A stretch of DNA of 64,000 bases, from contig NZ_AGTR01000084.1 in NCBI RefSeq assembly GCF_000235625.1, positions 186,001 to 250,000 on the forward strand. The letters are read 5' to 3'. Shown here piece by piece: positions 63,756 through 64,000 of the stretch. The DNA is from Marinobacter manganoxydans MnI7-9 (GTDB lineage Bacteria; Pseudomonadota; Gammaproteobacteria; Pseudomonadales; Oleiphilaceae). How positions within the stretch are numbered: position 1 is the stretch's first letter; each line of letters opens with the position of its first letter. The notes under the pieces are model-generated. The model saw nothing but the letters and a program-made list of their open reading frames with translations, was not told the origin of the DNA and searched no databases. The translations under genes and the position numbers were made by a program.

Positions 63756-64000
63756 AGTTTTTCCGGGGTTGTCGTCGTGTCCGCGTCCAGTGCATCCAGC
63801 TGGTGCAACTCACGCAGCCACTCTGTCACCTCGGTGCGACCTTCTGTGGTGGCCTTGCGAACCTGCACAGAGGGCTCGTGCAGGAGTTTGTTGGTGAGGC
63901 CGCGTGCCATACTGCGCAGCACGGTTTCAGGATCTGTGCCATTGCGCAGGGCGCGCAGGGCTTTCTCGGTCTCCGCATCGCGCAGCACTTCGGCACGCTG
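63752..64000 (-). CDS. hemA: Glutamyl-tRNA reductase, C-terminal end (start outside window)
   Basis: The frame is open to the window edge, giving 82 C-terminal residues. They match the dimerisation domain of Hem[25 protein letters not shown] and EPSVQVRKA shortened here. HemA makes glutamate-1-semialdehyde, the first committed step of heme synthesis. Position directly before prfA supports the call. Confidence 0.88.
   Translation of the reverse strand, partial: QRAEVLRDAETEKALRALRNGTDPETVLRSMARGLTNKLLHEPSVQVRKATTEGRTEVTEWLRELHQLDALDADTTTTPEKL

Noticed and set aside
1-64000. Mobile elements, prophage, CRISPR arrays, toxin-antitoxin or defence islands
   Set aside because: No transposase, phage gene or spaced repeat array was found. 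The only recombinase is the housekeeping XerD, and gene order is typical of conserved chromosome.

Overview
The window is ordinary core chromosome of a marine gammaproteobacterium. The proteins look closest to Marinobacter and its relatives. Supporting signs are the Pseudomonas-like blocks recJ-prfB-lysS, hom-thrC, rpsP-rimM-trmD-rplS and hemA-prfA-prmC, a TTG-started minD, DUF1244, HopJ and DUF2804 genes, and a TRAP/DctBD cluster. That genus call is inference from protein resemblance, not from a search. Coding density is very high. No gap exceeds 300 bases, and I see no IS element, prophage, CRISPR array, rRNA or tRNA.

Layout. 1-3639 (+): end of nadB, sdhE-ygfX, ygfZ and an HDOD gene. 3798-13674 (-): ung, lysS, prfB (programmed +1 frameshift), recJ, thrC, hom, dsbC, xerD. 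13789-17282 (-): rplS, trmD, rimM, rpsP, ffh. 17465-23582 (+): a CcsA-like protein, a CorB-type transporter, a Yip1 protein, a DUF1631 protein and a TonB-like protein. 23593-27641: grxD (-), argF and an ABC ATPase (+), glpK (-). 27899-32163: a two-component system (-) divergent from olsB-olsA (+). 32081-36476 (-): FKBP isomerase, CoA-transferase-family enzyme, small exported protein, aldo-keto reductase. 36591-38355 (+): GT4 glycosyltransferase and PAP2 phosphatase. 38359-39423 (-): dinB. 39539-42109 (+): DUF1244, HopJ, minCDE. 42151-46014: DUF2804 (-), START, CBS and PhoH genes (+). 46091-54477 (-): chemoreceptor, DctD, DctB, TRAP permease, TAXI binding protein. 54702-59320 (-): YjbQ, an AstE/aspartoacylase-like hydrolase, RimK, a retropepsin-like protease, MscS channel, unknown protein. 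59477-60880 (+): photolyase. 61065-64000 (-): moeB, prmC, prfA, end of hemA.

The most notable system is a putative phosphate-starvation lipid-remodelling regulon. Two separate plus-strand operons each start behind tandem 11-bp-period TGTCA repeats that match the PhoB (Pho box) pattern: four units before olsB-olsA (ornithine lipid synthesis) and three units before the GT4 glycosyltransferase-PAP2 pair. In the second case a -10-like hexamer lies exactly 10 bases after the last repeat. Together they would let the cell replace phospholipids with ornithine lipid and glycolipid when phosphate is scarce.

Other signals worth attention: two copies of a long palindromic element (3668-3780 and 60917-61030), both in convergent gaps, with an identical 25-bp core but different, internally complementary arms; a sigma-54-type promoter with an upstream palindrome before the TAXI/TRAP operon, next to its likely DctBD regulator; a tightly coupled RimK operon that also encodes an AstE-like hydrolase; and minCDE translationally coupled to DUF1244 and HopJ genes.
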